NCBI RefSeq assembly: GCF_003149085.1
Contig: NZ_QGDT01000005.1
Location: 62,001 to 126,000, forward strand
Direction: 5' to 3'
Source of the DNA: Dyadobacter jejuensis
Lineage (GTDB): Bacteria; Bacteroidota; Bacteroidia; Cytophagales; Spirosomataceae
Length of the DNA stretch: 64,000 bases
Shown: one piece after another, positions 52,948 to 61,105 of the stretch
Layout of the letters: each line of letters opens with the position of its first letter
How positions within the stretch are numbered: the first letter of the stretch is position 1
Notes under the pieces: model-generated
Databases searched by the model: none
What the model was told of the DNA's origin: nothing
The model's input: only the letters and a program-made list of their open reading frames with translations
Position numbers and translations under genes: made by a program

Positions 52948-53369
52948 GTCTAGCATCGCTTCCATTAAGTTCTATTCCAATTTCCATTCTTCTAAAAGAC
53001 CCTTTATCCGAAGGGGTATTGTATATTGCATTAAATTAATGTAACCGTGTATATACAAAACACGATATTTACTTAAAAATGGCCATTGTAACCGTTTTAA
53101 GGACGTTTGGTGATATAGTTATTGCCCGACCTAAAGTATAATATTTTGTTATAGTTCATAACTTATAATGATTTTTTGGGCAAGCGTCGAGGAGGCAACT
53201 TTGCATCAGCAATAAGCTGTAATCCTTAACAACAATTGGTATATGATACTTGCCATCCAAGCCAACATTCGGGCAGGTCCTCCAAGGGTATGGACCGAAG
53301 TAGAATTTGTATTATTGAAACCCTTAGAAGCCCATCTTTATGAAGAATCCTATCGGAATCATCCGTTTG
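52948..53369. promoter_or_regulatory. Upstream region of the sulfur-related operon
   Basis: About 420 bases without a credible gene. It holds palindromes cattaa-a-ttaatg (53029-53041) and tgtatataca (53049-53058). A possible Bacteroidota promoter lies at about 53171-53203: ttttttgg, 16 bases, then caactttgc, which differs from TAnnTTTG by one base. The operon start would be about 130 bases downstream. Confidence 0.35.
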
Positions 53370-54374
53370 ATGAAGAATACCCTCATAGGCCTTTTGGTAG
53401 CCCTGGCCTGTACGTTTTTGCTGGTGATCAGCCTCATGATTTTTCCGAGCCTTAGTGAGCGGACCAACCGGGCTACGGCGGCGGTCACTCCCTTATACAA
53501 ACCGCCTCAGGCCCAAGTAGCGAAGGAACCCTGGACGGCTCCAGATACTGCCACCATTCCTAAGACTGAGCAGGGCGATAGGATCCGCTATGGGCGAGAG
53601 TTGATCGTCCATACCTCCGAGTACCTAGGTCCCAATGGTAGCGTGAAGGCGCTCAGTAATGGAATGAATTGTCAGAACTGCCATTTGGAAGCTGGGTCGA
53701 AGATCTTGGGCAATAATTTTGCTGCCGTGTACAGTACCTATCCTAAGTTTAGGTCGCGTTCTGGATTGACAGAGTCGGTGATCAAGCGGATCTCCGATTG
53801 TTTTGAAAGAAGCCTCAATGGTGTCAAGCCCGATAGTAGTAGCCGGGAGATGCAAGCCATGGTCGCCTACATGAAGTGGGTGGGCCAAAATACGCCGAAA
53901 GGGGTGCGGCCAGAGGGCACGGGATTGGTAAAGTTAGCCTATCTCGATCGGGCGGCCGACCCCAAGGCTGGAGAGGAGATTTATGCCCTGAAATGTGCCA
54001 GTTGTCATGGTGCGAACGGGGAAGGAGTTTTTAATGCTAATAAAACGGCCTATCAGTTCCCTCCCCTGTGGGGTAAGCATAGCTATAACGACGGCGCTGG
54101 ACTGTATAAGCTCTCCTCGTTTGCCGGCTATGTGGTCAATAACATGCCCTTTGGGGCAAGCTATAAGTCTCGAATGCTCACCGAGGAGGAGGCATGGGAC
54201 CTGGCTGCCTATGTAAATGCTCAGCCCCGGCCCCATAAGGACCAAACTGCCGATTGGGTAGATCCATCTAAGAAGCCAATAGACTTTCCTTTTGCCCCTT
54301 ATACGGATTCCTTTACGGAGCAGCAGCATAAGTTTGGACCCTTTGCTGAAATTGCCAAGGTCCATGGAAAATAG
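53370..54374 (+). CDS. tsdA: Dihaem c-type cytochrome, thiosulfate dehydrogenase (TsdA)-like
   Basis: Start chosen at 53370 (MKNTLIGLLVALACTFLLVI), a hydrophobic export signal or anchor; an in-frame ATG at 53340 adds ten residues. 334 residues. Two haem sites are visible: CQNCH at 101-105 and CASCH at 209-213 of this start. Between them, NFAAVYSTYPKFRSRSG, RISDCFERSLNG and MVAYMKWVGQNT match the TsdA pattern closely. TsdA oxidises thiosulfate to tetrathionate or the reverse in the periplasm. The gene heads a three-gene set with a DsrE protein and a ModA-like binding protein. Direction of reaction and electron acceptor are unknown. The symbol is a family-level suggestion. Confidence 0.78.
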   Translation: MKNTLIGLLVALACTFLLVISLMIFPSLSERTNRATAAVTPLYKPPQAQVAKEPWTAPDTATIPKTEQGDRIRYGRELIVHTSEYLGPNGSVKALSNGMNCQNCHLEAGSKILGNNFAAVYSTYPKFRSRSGLTESVIKRISDCFERSLNGVKPDSSSREMQAMVAYMKWVGQNTPKGVRPEGTGLVKLAYLDRAADPKAGEEIYALKCASCHGANGEGVFNANKTAYQFPPLWGKHSYNDGAGLYKLSSFAGYVVNNMPFGASYKSRMLTEEEAWDLAAYVNAQPRPHKDQTADWVDPSKKPIDFPFAPYTDSFTEQQHKFGPFAEIAKVHGK

Positions 54375-54410
54375 TTGTCATTCAATCTTTTAACAATTAA
54401 TTATTATCCT

Positions 54411-54887
54411 ATGAAATATCGTATGAAATATCGTATTAAAATGTCAAAAATAGCCCTGTTGCTTATTTCCTTGTTTGTTTCGTTAGATGCGCTGGCGCAG
54501 CATCAAACGACAGACTTCCATGGAGCCGTTGCCGAGCTCGATAGTTATAAGGTGGTCTTTCAACTGAACAGTGGCGACGATAAAGTGATCAAAGGAACGA
54601 TGCGGAATATTTTAAATTCTTTAGAGGATCCGCGGCTCAAAGGGAAGCTCCAGGTCGAACTGGTGGTGCATAGTGGCGGAGTGGTGGTATTTAGGAAGGA
54701 CCATCCCTATGAGGCTCAACTGAAGGCCTTACAAGCCAAAGGGGTGATACTGGCCGAATGTGAAAATACGATCCGCGAAAAAAATATAAGTAAAGATCAG
54801 CTATTCGATTTTATCTCTTATGTGCCCAGTGGCAATGGGGAGATTATCATTCGTCAACAACAAGGCTGGGCGATTGTCCATCCATAA
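54411..54887 (+). CDS. DsrE-family protein, exported
   Basis: Start ambiguous: ATG at 54411, 54423 or 54441 are in frame because atgaaatatcgt is duplicated in tandem (54411-54434). From 54411 the protein has 158 residues with a signal peptide (ISLFVSLDALAQ). The DsrE fold is seen in YKVVFQLNSGDDKVIKGTMR, GKLQVELVVHSGGVVVF and LQAKGVILAECENTIREKNI, then DFISYVPSGNGEIIIRQQQG. The single Cys in AECEN sits at the position of the conserved Cys in related exported DsrE proteins. DsrE-like proteins carry or bind sulfur or act in sulfur relay. It follows the TsdA-like gene after 36 bases and precedes the ModA-like gene by 26. Confidence 0.82.
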   Translation: MKYRMKYRIKMSKIALLLISLFVSLDALAQHQTTDFHGAVAELDSYKVVFQLNSGDDKVIKGTMRNILNSLEDPRLKGKLQVELVVHSGGVVVFRKDHPYEAQLKALQAKGVILAECENTIREKNISKDQLFDFISYVPSGNGEIIIRQQQGWAIVHP

Positions 54888-54913
54888 TTCAAGGTTTTAA
54901 ATAGCAACATATC

Positions 54914-55831
54914 ATGAAAAATATAATTCTTAGTCTGGTACTTTTGTTTAGTTTATTACATACGGCAGGGGCACAAAACGACCCTCATGCCTTCGACCCA
55001 CCATGGAACAAGCCTTGGAACGATGGACTTTCCTTTACGGTTGCGGGGGTCGATAATGTTCCGGACCTCTACGGAGATATATCCGATCCCGAATTGGTGG
55101 TCTTTTTTGCCGGAAATCAGTTTATGGTTATCGACGATCTGCTGGTGGCATTCAAAAAGGCTTATCCTAGTTATACCCGAATCTTCGCCGAAACCTTACC
55201 CCCCGGTATATTGGCACAGCAAATAGATCATGGGGCCCTTACCATGGGGAATATGCGCATTACCCTAACTCCCGACGTCTACACGGCGGGGAAGGCCAGA
55301 ATTTTGGAGCAGGAAAAGCGCTTTAGCCGGCGAGAGGTATACGCCAAAAATCAGCTTGCAATCATGGTACGAAAGGGTAACCCAAAGAATATTAAAGGGC
55401 TGGCCGATCTGAGTCGCAACGATGTGTTGGTGACCATGCCCAATCCAGAGTGGGAAGGCATAGGTAAGAAAATAGAAGATGCCTATCGAAAGGTAGGGGG
55501 GGGAGCCCTTCGAAAAAAGATCATGGAAGAAAAAGTGGATGACCATACTACCTTTCTAACTACGATCCACCATCGGCAGACCCCCATGCGCCTATTGTAT
55601 GGAGCATCGGAGGCCGGGCCAGTATGGTATACGGAGGCTTATTATCAGCAAATGCTGCACCATCCCGTCGAAATGGTGAAGCTTAGTGAGCAGGAGAATA
55701 TAGGAGCGGAGTATATGGCCGGACAGCTAAAAGATGCCCCGCACCCTCAAGCTGCGCATGACTTTATGGACTTTTTAGTGAGTCATGAGGCCAAGGCCAT
55801 TTACAAGCATTACGGATTTATAACCGATTAA
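54914..55831 (+). CDS. Periplasmic ModA-like substrate-binding protein
   Basis: 305 residues with a signal peptide (LLFSLLHTAGAQN). VVFFAGNQFMVIDDLLVAFK at the start, LTMGNMRITLTPDVYTAG, LAIMVRKGNPKNIKGLADLS and VLVTMPNPEWEGIGKKIEDA follow the layout of molybdate-type binding proteins; HDFMDFLVSHEAKAIYKHYG is the usual C-terminal helix. No ABC permease or ATPase gene lies nearby, so it may be an orphan receptor for an oxyanion. A sulfur oxyanion rather than molybdate is possible given the upstream TsdA- and DsrE-like genes; that is inference from context. Confidence 0.75.
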   Translation: MKNIILSLVLLFSLLHTAGAQNDPHAFDPPWNKPWNDGLSFTVAGVDNVPDLYGDISDPELVVFFAGNQFMVIDDLLVAFKKAYPSYTRIFAETLPPGILAQQIDHGALTMGNMRITLTPDVYTAGKARILEQEKRFSRREVYAKNQLAIMVRKGNPKNIKGLADLSRNDVLVTMPNPEWEGIGKKIEDAYRKVGGGALRKKIMEEKVDDHTTFLTTIHHRQTPMRLLYGASEAGPVWYTEAYYQQMLHHPVEMVKLSEQENIGAEYMAGQLKDAPHPQAAHDFMDFLVSHEAKAIYKHYGFITD

Positions 55832-55852
55832 CGTTTCCTTTTTAATATTGAT

Positions 55853-55882
55853 GAGGTAGGTCGTATTTCTTCGGCCTACCTC
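55853..55882. terminator. Terminator after the sulfur-related operon
   Basis: 11-bp arms with one G-T pair (gaggtaggtcg at 55853-55863, partner 55872-55882), 22 bases after the ModA-like stop and 48 bases before the end of the convergent VOC gene. Confidence 0.7.
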
Positions 55883-55929
55883 TTGTTGGTATAGGCTTAG
55901 CCGATGCGGCCTCTGCGCGTCATCTGCCT

Positions 55930-56370
55930 TTATGCCTTTCCGGTGAACTTGGGGTCGAAATCGACCATCCATTGTATTCCGAATTTGTCCTTGAATAGTC
56001 CAAAATAGGAACCCCATGGACTGTCGGATATGGGCACTTCTACTTCTCCTCCCGCCGACAGGCCCGTAAAGAGCTGGTCGGCTTCTGCTTTACTTTCGGC
56101 ACTTATAGAGACGGTATATCGATTACCCTCTCGTGTTTTTTGTCCCTGGCTTTCCAAAAAATCGGTCGCCATAAGCACATTGGCTGGGCCAATGGGTAGG
56201 GCAATGTGCATGATTTTATTGGCGTCGCTTTCGGATAGTGGGTGCTGTGGATCGGGCATGTCGCCAAATCGGACCACGGTTGCCAGTTCACCCCCGAATA
56301 CCGATTTATAGAATTCGAAAGCCTCTTCGGCATTGCCGTTGAAATTGAGGTATGGATTAATAAGGGCCAT
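55930..56370 (-). CDS. VOC-superfamily protein (PhnB/glyoxalase-like) 1
   Basis: Start chosen at the ATG at 56370 (MALINPYLNFNGNAEEAFEF); 146 residues. The longer open frame up to 56571 overlaps the neighbouring VOC gene and is not needed. AEEAFEFYKSVFGGEL, IMHIALPIGPANVLMATDF, GNRYTVSISAESKAEADQLF and GSYFGLFKDKFGIQWMVDFD are typical of PhnB-type (3-demethylubiquinone methyltransferase-like) VOC proteins. Such proteins have unknown substrates. The gene is 11 bases after another VOC gene on the same strand. Confidence 0.85.
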   Translation of the reverse strand: MALINPYLNFNGNAEEAFEFYKSVFGGELATVVRFGDMPDPQHPLSESDANKIMHIALPIGPANVLMATDFLESQGQKTREGNRYTVSISAESKAEADQLFTGLSAGGEVEVPISDSPWGSYFGLFKDKFGIQWMVDFDPKFTGKA

Positions 56371-56381
56371 ATTTGAAATGT

Positions 56382-56804
56382 TTAAGCGTTCAATAAAGCA
56401 TTTATTTCGAATTTGCTCATTTGCATCATAGCATCCAGTGCCTTTGGGGCCTTTTCTGGATCGTTCATTAGCTCTGCTAAGATACTGGGGACGACTTGCC
56501 AGGAGACCCCATATTGGTCGTCGAGCCAGCCGCAGGCGTTGTATTTTCCTCCTTCTCCCAGTCTTTCCCAATAATGGTCAATTTCTTCCTGGGTGTCGCA
56601 GGTGACAACATAGGAATTGGCGGGAGAGAACTTATACTGAGGGCCCCCATTGAGGGCCATAAACCTGGTTCCGTTCAGCTCAAAAATAACCACCATAGGG
56701 TTTTCAGCAATGATTCGGGAATTTTCAAAAATGGCGCAATAATGCGCTGCTGCCGCCTTGGCCTGTCCGTCAAACCATAAGCAGGGGGAAAGAGGATGTG
56801 TCAT
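56382..56804 (-). CDS. VOC-superfamily protein (PhnB/glyoxalase-like) 2
   Basis: 140 residues. CLWFDGQAKAAAAHYCAIFE, VVIFELNGTRFMALNGGPQY, FSPANSYVVTCDTQEEIDHY and CGWLDDQYGVSWQVVPSILA are the signature stretches of the same PhnB-like class. Tandem VOC genes of this kind are frequent in Bacteroidota and usually form small housekeeping or detoxification operons. Function is not known. Confidence 0.85.
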   Translation of the reverse strand: MTHPLSPCLWFDGQAKAAAAHYCAIFENSRIIAENPMVVIFELNGTRFMALNGGPQYKFSPANSYVVTCDTQEEIDHYWERLGEGGKYNACGWLDDQYGVSWQVVPSILAELMNDPEKAPKALDAMMQMSKFEINALLNA

Positions 56805-56889
56805 TCGTGTAAAAAGTGTTTATATCCTATACCTAAGAATAGGAATAATGTAAGGTATAATCTTCTAAAACTGGGTCAATTCAATCAAT

Positions 56890-57459
56890 TTATTCATCGA
56901 TTGGTAAAGGTGGTCCCACCACTTGCATGTCATTCTCAGAAAAAATCGCTGCTATTTCTTCGGGGCCAGGGATATGATCCAAGGCAGCCATGGTGACGAA
57001 AAAATTCTCCAGCTTCCCTGCTGGCTGCATGATAACGTTCATTTTTCCTTTGGCCGATACCTGGGTCCAGGCATGGGGTACTTGCCGGGGTAAGAATATA
57101 CTGTCGCCCGTCGATAGGTGGTAGGTATCTTCACCTACTTTAAACTTATAGGAACCTTCTAACACATAAAAGATTTCGTCCTGGGTATGGTGAATATGTA
57201 ATGGTGTTCCTTTACCAGGTGATAGGGAGGTTTGTTCAAAAATGGCCAACTCCCCATTGGTGTCGGAGCCCGATACTTTCACATCGAGGATATTGGCATT
57301 GACCCCCTTCAGTTGGATGTGTCCGTGTATCCTCCCTTCCCCATTGGAGATTTTGAATCCTTTACCTTCAGTAAAGTCATTTCTTGATACCCGCGAGAAA
57401 CCCAAAAATGGGGAAGCAAGGGAGGATAAGAAATAGGTGAAAAATAAGCTTCGGTTCAT
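56890..57459 (-). CDS. Cupin-domain protein with N-terminal signal-like segment
   Basis: Start chosen at the ATG at 57459 (MNRSLFFTYFLSSLASPFLG); 189 residues. The cupin core lies at about 75-140: GTPLHIHHTQDEIFYVLEG (metal-binding His, His, Glu), then YHLSTGDSIFLPRQVPHAW (second His). This resembles quercetinase-like cupins, but the reaction is unknown. The start codon overlaps the stop of a 44-codon frame upstream (ATGA), so it is likely translated by coupling to that broken gene. Confidence 0.85.
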   Translation of the reverse strand: MNRSLFFTYFLSSLASPFLGFSRVSRNDFTEGKGFKISNGEGRIHGHIQLKGVNANILDVKVSGSDTNGELAIFEQTSLSPGKGTPLHIHHTQDEIFYVLEGSYKFKVGEDTYHLSTGDSIFLPRQVPHAWTQVSAKGKMNVIMQPAGKLENFFVTMAALDHIPGPEEIAAIFSENDMQVVGPPLPIDE

Positions 57460-57590
57460 GATGTTGATGAGGTTACCTGTCCCCAATCCATCCATGCTTT
57501 CATTCCTTCGGCCATTTGCTCTTTGGTCATATGGGCATTTTGCTTCCAAGTGTCGGCCGGAGCGTGGTATAGTACGATGAATGTTTTCAT
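57456..57590 (-). pseudogene. Truncated YciI-like gene (44 residues)
   Basis: The frame from 57590 encodes MKTFIVLYHAPADTWKQNAH and continues to GMKAWMDWGQVTSSTS before a TGA. This matches the first ~40 residues of YciI/DGPF-type proteins of about 110-120 residues (typical MKTFxVxYHAPAD...AGMExWMxW), after which the family sequence stops. The tail VTSSTS is not family-like. It appears to be what remains after a deletion that joined the gene to the cupin gene, with which it shares an ATGA overlap. It could still serve as a leader for cupin translation. Confidence 0.65.
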
Positions 57591-57894
57591 AATAAGAATC
57601 ATTTTAGTGATATGAAAAATACAAAATATACCATTGAAAAGAAAGTTTTCTCCCTTTTTTAAAATTTTTAGCGCGTAGCCCTATCCCAGGGGCTATTCCA
57701 GCCTTGGTTAATACGGGATGGGTGGGGATTCTGCCAGGGTGAAATCCCCGCAAAATTGGGGGTTAAAACGTGGAAAACACCCTCCATAGCATTGCTTGAG
57801 CCGATTTACCTTTACGACTGATTTCAGCGGGACCATTGGGCCCTATTTGTAAAATCCATTCTGTATAAAACCTCACCTTAAATGTCTCAGCACT
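57591..57894. other. 304-base divergent gap
   Basis: No gene is visible. It separates the minus-strand YciI/cupin group from the plus-strand lipoprotein gene. A weak 7-bp inverted repeat (ggggatt / aatcccc, about 57726-57750) is the only structure noticed. Confidence 0.4.
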
Positions 57895-59256
57895 ATGAAA
57901 AATGTTGTTTACCTCCTGTTTCTAATGAGTATAATAATGGCTTGTAAAAAGGATAGAAATCCGGTAATCGAAACCATTGACGATCCTAACTCTACAGAGC
58001 TGCTTACCGATACGCTTTCCACCAAGCACATCGAGTATTTGGATAGCCTTCAATCGGCAACCGTGCTGTTGGACAGCATGCTATTGCCCAATGGGATGAC
58101 CATAAAAGAATTTAGGGAATATATGGAAAACAACAAACGAACCAATAACAGAGTACAAGCAGAAAATGGCCCGCAATTGATCAAGAACAAAATTATCATG
58201 GATATGTTGTTGAAGGGGTATGAACTGAATACGAGAAGTAGCTTCGTGAAGCCCGACGAATCGACGAGTAGTAATCCTTATCGGCCGGCTCAGCCTAACG
58301 GAATTGCTTATGGCTACGGGAATAAAGACTACAGCAAAAGGGTAAATCCGGCGGGTCCATGTTTCGAAGAGGTGTATGGACTGGATTGTTCGGGCTACCT
58401 CCAACAACTCGTTTTCAATGCCGGACTTACTGCGTTCCCAAGTGGAACCAGCGATATACAAGGTTCGGAGGCGACGTGGAATGCGATGTTCGAAAAAGAT
58501 GAAAAATACAAGGACTTAAAGATGAAGGACTTCGGTCACCTAGCTATTAAGGATTTACAAACCGGCGATATCATCGTTTGGAATGGGCATATCGGGATGA
58601 TAGGAGGCAGTGGTGCGGGGTCATTCGTGTTGAATTCCAATGGATCGGCGGCACTCTCTTGCCTAGACCCTAATTCGGGGGTTCCCGATTATAACTGCAT
58701 CAGAAAAGAGCAGGAAAAGAATAGGGGCTTAGGGAGAGGTCCCCGAATCGTGCCCATTACCGATGCACAGAGTAATTCTTGGTTTGGGAAAAATTACAGA
58801 ATACTGAGAATAACCACCCGAATTGAAGGCAATTGGAAGATCCTCGGGCGCTGCACAGGAAGCTCCTATGATGCCATAGATTTTAATATCGTGATTAAGT
58901 CTGATTTGAATCAAAATGATACGGACATTAAATATACGGTTTCAAGCCAGGGGCTTGATTATGATGGGACCCCCTATAGCTTATCCATAGAAGGGGTGTA
59001 TGACTCAGAGAAAAATATACTGAAAGGGGATATGACTTTCACTTTTGCAGATGATACAGAATATCGGAGAGTCGACCGTTTTGAAATCGCCCTTAAGACG
59101 GATGACACCGGTTTTCATCAAACCACCAAAGTGGTGAATAATGGTGGATGCGATATTGATTTACGTTTTGTAAATCTGCAAAATGAAAACCTGAGGACCT
59201 TTGTCCCATTTAAAAATCAGGTGAAAAGCACCGGCCTGCTTTCCAAATCGATTTAA
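57895..59256 (+). CDS. Lipoprotein with NlpC/P60-like cysteine peptidase domain
   Basis: 453 residues; lipoprotein signal with Cys17 (IIMACKK). Residues 130-270 show a papain-like NlpC/P60 arrangement: GLDCSGYLQQLVFNAGL (catalytic Cys165) and GDIIVWNGHIGMIGG (His232). The last ~130 residues are beta-rich (YTVSSQGLDYDGTPYSLSIE, GDMTFTFADDTEYRRVDRFE) and unrecognised. Such enzymes usually cut peptidoglycan stem peptides or other amide bonds in the envelope. The gene stands alone and is followed by a strong bidirectional terminator. Confidence 0.78.
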   Translation: MKNVVYLLFLMSIIMACKKDRNPVIETIDDPNSTELLTDTLSTKHIEYLDSLQSATVLLDSMLLPNGMTIKEFREYMENNKRTNNRVQAENGPQLIKNKIIMDMLLKGYELNTRSSFVKPDESTSSNPYRPAQPNGIAYGYGNKDYSKRVNPAGPCFEEVYGLDCSGYLQQLVFNAGLTAFPSGTSDIQGSEATWNAMFEKDEKYKDLKMKDFGHLAIKDLQTGDIIVWNGHIGMIGGSGAGSFVLNSNGSAALSCLDPNSGVPDYNCIRKEQEKNRGLGRGPRIVPITDAQSNSWFGKNYRILRITTRIEGNWKILGRCTGSSYDAIDFNIVIKSDLNQNDTDIKYTVSSQGLDYDGTPYSLSIEGVYDSEKNILKGDMTFTFADDTEYRRVDRFEIALKTDDTGFHQTTKVVNNGGCDIDLRFVNLQNENLRTFVPFKNQVKSTGLLSKSI

Positions 59257-59322
59257 ATTTTTCTTCGACGATACTAATAAATGGTAAGAGCCCAGCTGAA
59301 GATTTTGGGTAAAACCATGGGG

Positions 59323-59362
59323 GCGATGAATGGCTTGGGACCTTCCTCAAGCCATTCATCGC
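59323..59362. terminator. Bidirectional terminator
   Basis: Perfect 15-bp arms gcgatgaatggcttg (59323-59337) and complement (59348-59362), between the convergent lipoprotein and membrane-protein genes. Confidence 0.85.
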
Positions 59363-59403
59363 TCATTCTAGGATAGATCGGTAGACCGCTAAATAGAAGT
59401 AGT

Positions 59404-59892
59404 TTACAGCGTTTGGATAGAGATTTTATACTGGTTCATTCGCCGGAGGGCCCACAGATCGGTCAATAATAGAAATAAGCCCATCAAGGCGAAACCTGTG
59501 GCAATACCCTTGGAATACGGTGCCGCTAGCACTAACCGAGAAGCGACTCCGGCCAGTAAAACTAGCCCCCACGTTAGTTGAATTTTGGTATGATTGTTCT
59601 TTTCGGCAAGCATCCTTTGCTTTTCCCTCTTGAGGGTCTCCCCACTGGCTTTTTGATAGGCCGCTAATAGTTGCTGTTCTAGCTGTGGCCGATTTTTTAT
59701 GGTAAAACCCCCGTAAAACAATAGGATAAGGGATAGTAGAGCCATAGGTAAGGCCATACCCTGATAAAATAATTGTGGAAGCATCCACAAAATAAAAGAC
59801 GCAACTGCCATAAAACAACCAAGCAGGACCAGCCATTTGGCATCTTGTATGGTCTGTTGGATCCAATTTCTTACTATCGATCTAAAATTCAA
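59404..59892 (-). CDS. Small membrane protein of unknown function
   Basis: 162 residues with four predicted membrane segments: WLVLLGCFMAVASFILWMLP, MALPMALLSLILLFYGGFTI, LTWGLVLLAGVASRLVLAAP and GIATGFALMGLFLLLTDLWA. A charged helix with KRMLAEKNNHTKIQ lies in the middle loop. I do not recognise a named family. No neighbours on this strand suggest a role. Confidence 0.7.
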   Translation of the reverse strand: MNFRSIVRNWIQQTIQDAKWLVLLGCFMAVASFILWMLPQLFYQGMALPMALLSLILLFYGGFTIKNRPQLEQQLLAAYQKASGETLKREKQRMLAEKNNHTKIQLTWGLVLLAGVASRLVLAAPYSKGIATGFALMGLFLLLTDLWALRRMNQYKISIQTL

Positions 59893-60304
59893 GGGTATGT
59901 TATGTTGTTTTCTTTTCTAAACCCCAAAAATACTCAATAAATGTGGGTAGTGGAAAATTGGACCTAACTTTCGGCGACTTATGATGGCGCATTAGTCCCT
60001 TACAGGCATAGTGTTGAAACCCTGTTTTTCCCCATAACGACCTGCTATTTTACCTGCGGAAAAGGACCTATCTCGATTGTTTTATTATTTCCGATAGGGG
60101 TTGAGAGGGCTTGAGTTGTATTATGAAATAGGGGATGGGCAGCGTAATTGAGGCAATTGGTTCTCGCTACATTAAAGCCGAAATAAATACGTTTCAATAC
60201 GCCAATTCGTTACTCTGGCATAATAATTTTTCTCCAACTCCGTGGTGGTCTATCGAACGAAGATGGCGACTATAGGAAACTTAAAATCATCGATAAACTA
60301 GCTT
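59893..60304. other. 412-base divergent gap
   Basis: No gene, strong repeat or palindrome was noticed. It must contain the promoters of the small membrane protein gene and of the SYLF gene. Confidence 0.45.
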
Positions 60305-60985
60305 ATGTGGATTAAAAAATCAGGAATCGGTTTCATGTTTATGGCTCTGTCTGTCTTTATAAGCCAGGCTGCCATGGCTCAAGACAAGGAGAATGAAAAA
60401 ATCAAAGCTTCCATTGAAGTATTGGATAGTTTTGGTGAGATGGAGGAGAATATTCCTTCTCAATTATTGTCCATTTCGCAGGGGATTATCATCGTGCCCA
60501 AGATGATCAATGCCGGTCTGATGATCGGTGGAAAACGGGGTAAGGGCATTGCTATGATCAAAAATGAGGATGGTAGCTGGAGTGATCCCATATTTGTTAC
60601 CATCACTGGCGGTAGCGTAGGAGCTCAAATTGGGGTTCAAGCTACCGATCTTATTCTGGTATTTAAGAATAGCAAAACTTTAAGAGAGATCGGAAAGGGC
60701 AGTTTTACTCTAGGGGGTGACCTGTCGGTAGCGGCCGGTCCGGTGGGGCGTAGCTCTTCGGCCCAAACCGACTATAAATTGGAAGCGGAAGTGTATTCTT
60801 ATTCCCGAAGCAAAGGTTTGTTTGCGGGGATTACGCTAAATGGTGCCGTGCTGGCAGTAGATGCCAAAGCGGATGAAGCATTTTATGGTACTACTTCCGA
60901 CGCCCATACCATTCTTACATCCTCTAACAGCGACTCCGCATTATTGGTTGATTTGAAAGAAAGACTTCAAGGCCTGAACCAATAA
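60305..60985 (+). CDS. SYLF-domain (Ysc84-like) lipid-binding protein
   Basis: 226 residues with a signal peptide (VFISQAAMAQD). The SYLF domain fills the mature protein: IPSQLLSISQGIIIVPKMIN, AGLMIGGKRGKGIAMIKNED, GSVGAQIGVQATDLILVFKN, FTLGGDLSVAAGPVGRSSSA and YSYSRSKGLFAGITLNGAVL. This is the bacterial exported form of the phosphoinositide-binding SYLF/Ysc84 domain; its role in bacteria is unclear. It stands alone and ends at a long hairpin. Confidence 0.92.
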   Translation: MWIKKSGIGFMFMALSVFISQAAMAQDKENEKIKASIEVLDSFGEMEENIPSQLLSISQGIIIVPKMINAGLMIGGKRGKGIAMIKNEDGSWSDPIFVTITGGSVGAQIGVQATDLILVFKNSKTLREIGKGSFTLGGDLSVAAGPVGRSSSAQTDYKLEAEVYSYSRSKGLFAGITLNGAVLAVDAKADEAFYGTTSDAHTILTSSNSDSALLVDLKERLQGLNQ

Positions 60986-61006
60986 GTGGTGCAGGGACGG
61001 GCAAAG

Positions 61007-61050
61007 GTCGTTTTGGGTGGTAGGGAGTTAACGCTACGACCCAAAACGAC
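61007..61050. terminator. Bidirectional terminator after SYLF gene
   Basis: Perfect 12-bp arms gtcgttttgggt (61007-61018) and complement (61039-61050), with further pairing of gtag/ctac inside. It lies between the convergent SYLF and LacI-type genes. Confidence 0.8.
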
Positions 61051-61105
61051 AACAGGTATTAATATGGTTACAGCAGCATCGACCCGCCTTGAAGTTTACC
61101 CGTCA

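Noticed and set aside
53243-53455. 70-codon frame upstream of the TsdA-like gene
   Set aside because: It overlaps the cytochrome start in another frame, has no family features, and the cytochrome signal peptide and haem sites fix the real frame.
56371-56571. N-terminal extension of the first VOC gene
   Set aside because: It overlaps the second VOC gene in another frame and the family begins at the Met at 56370.
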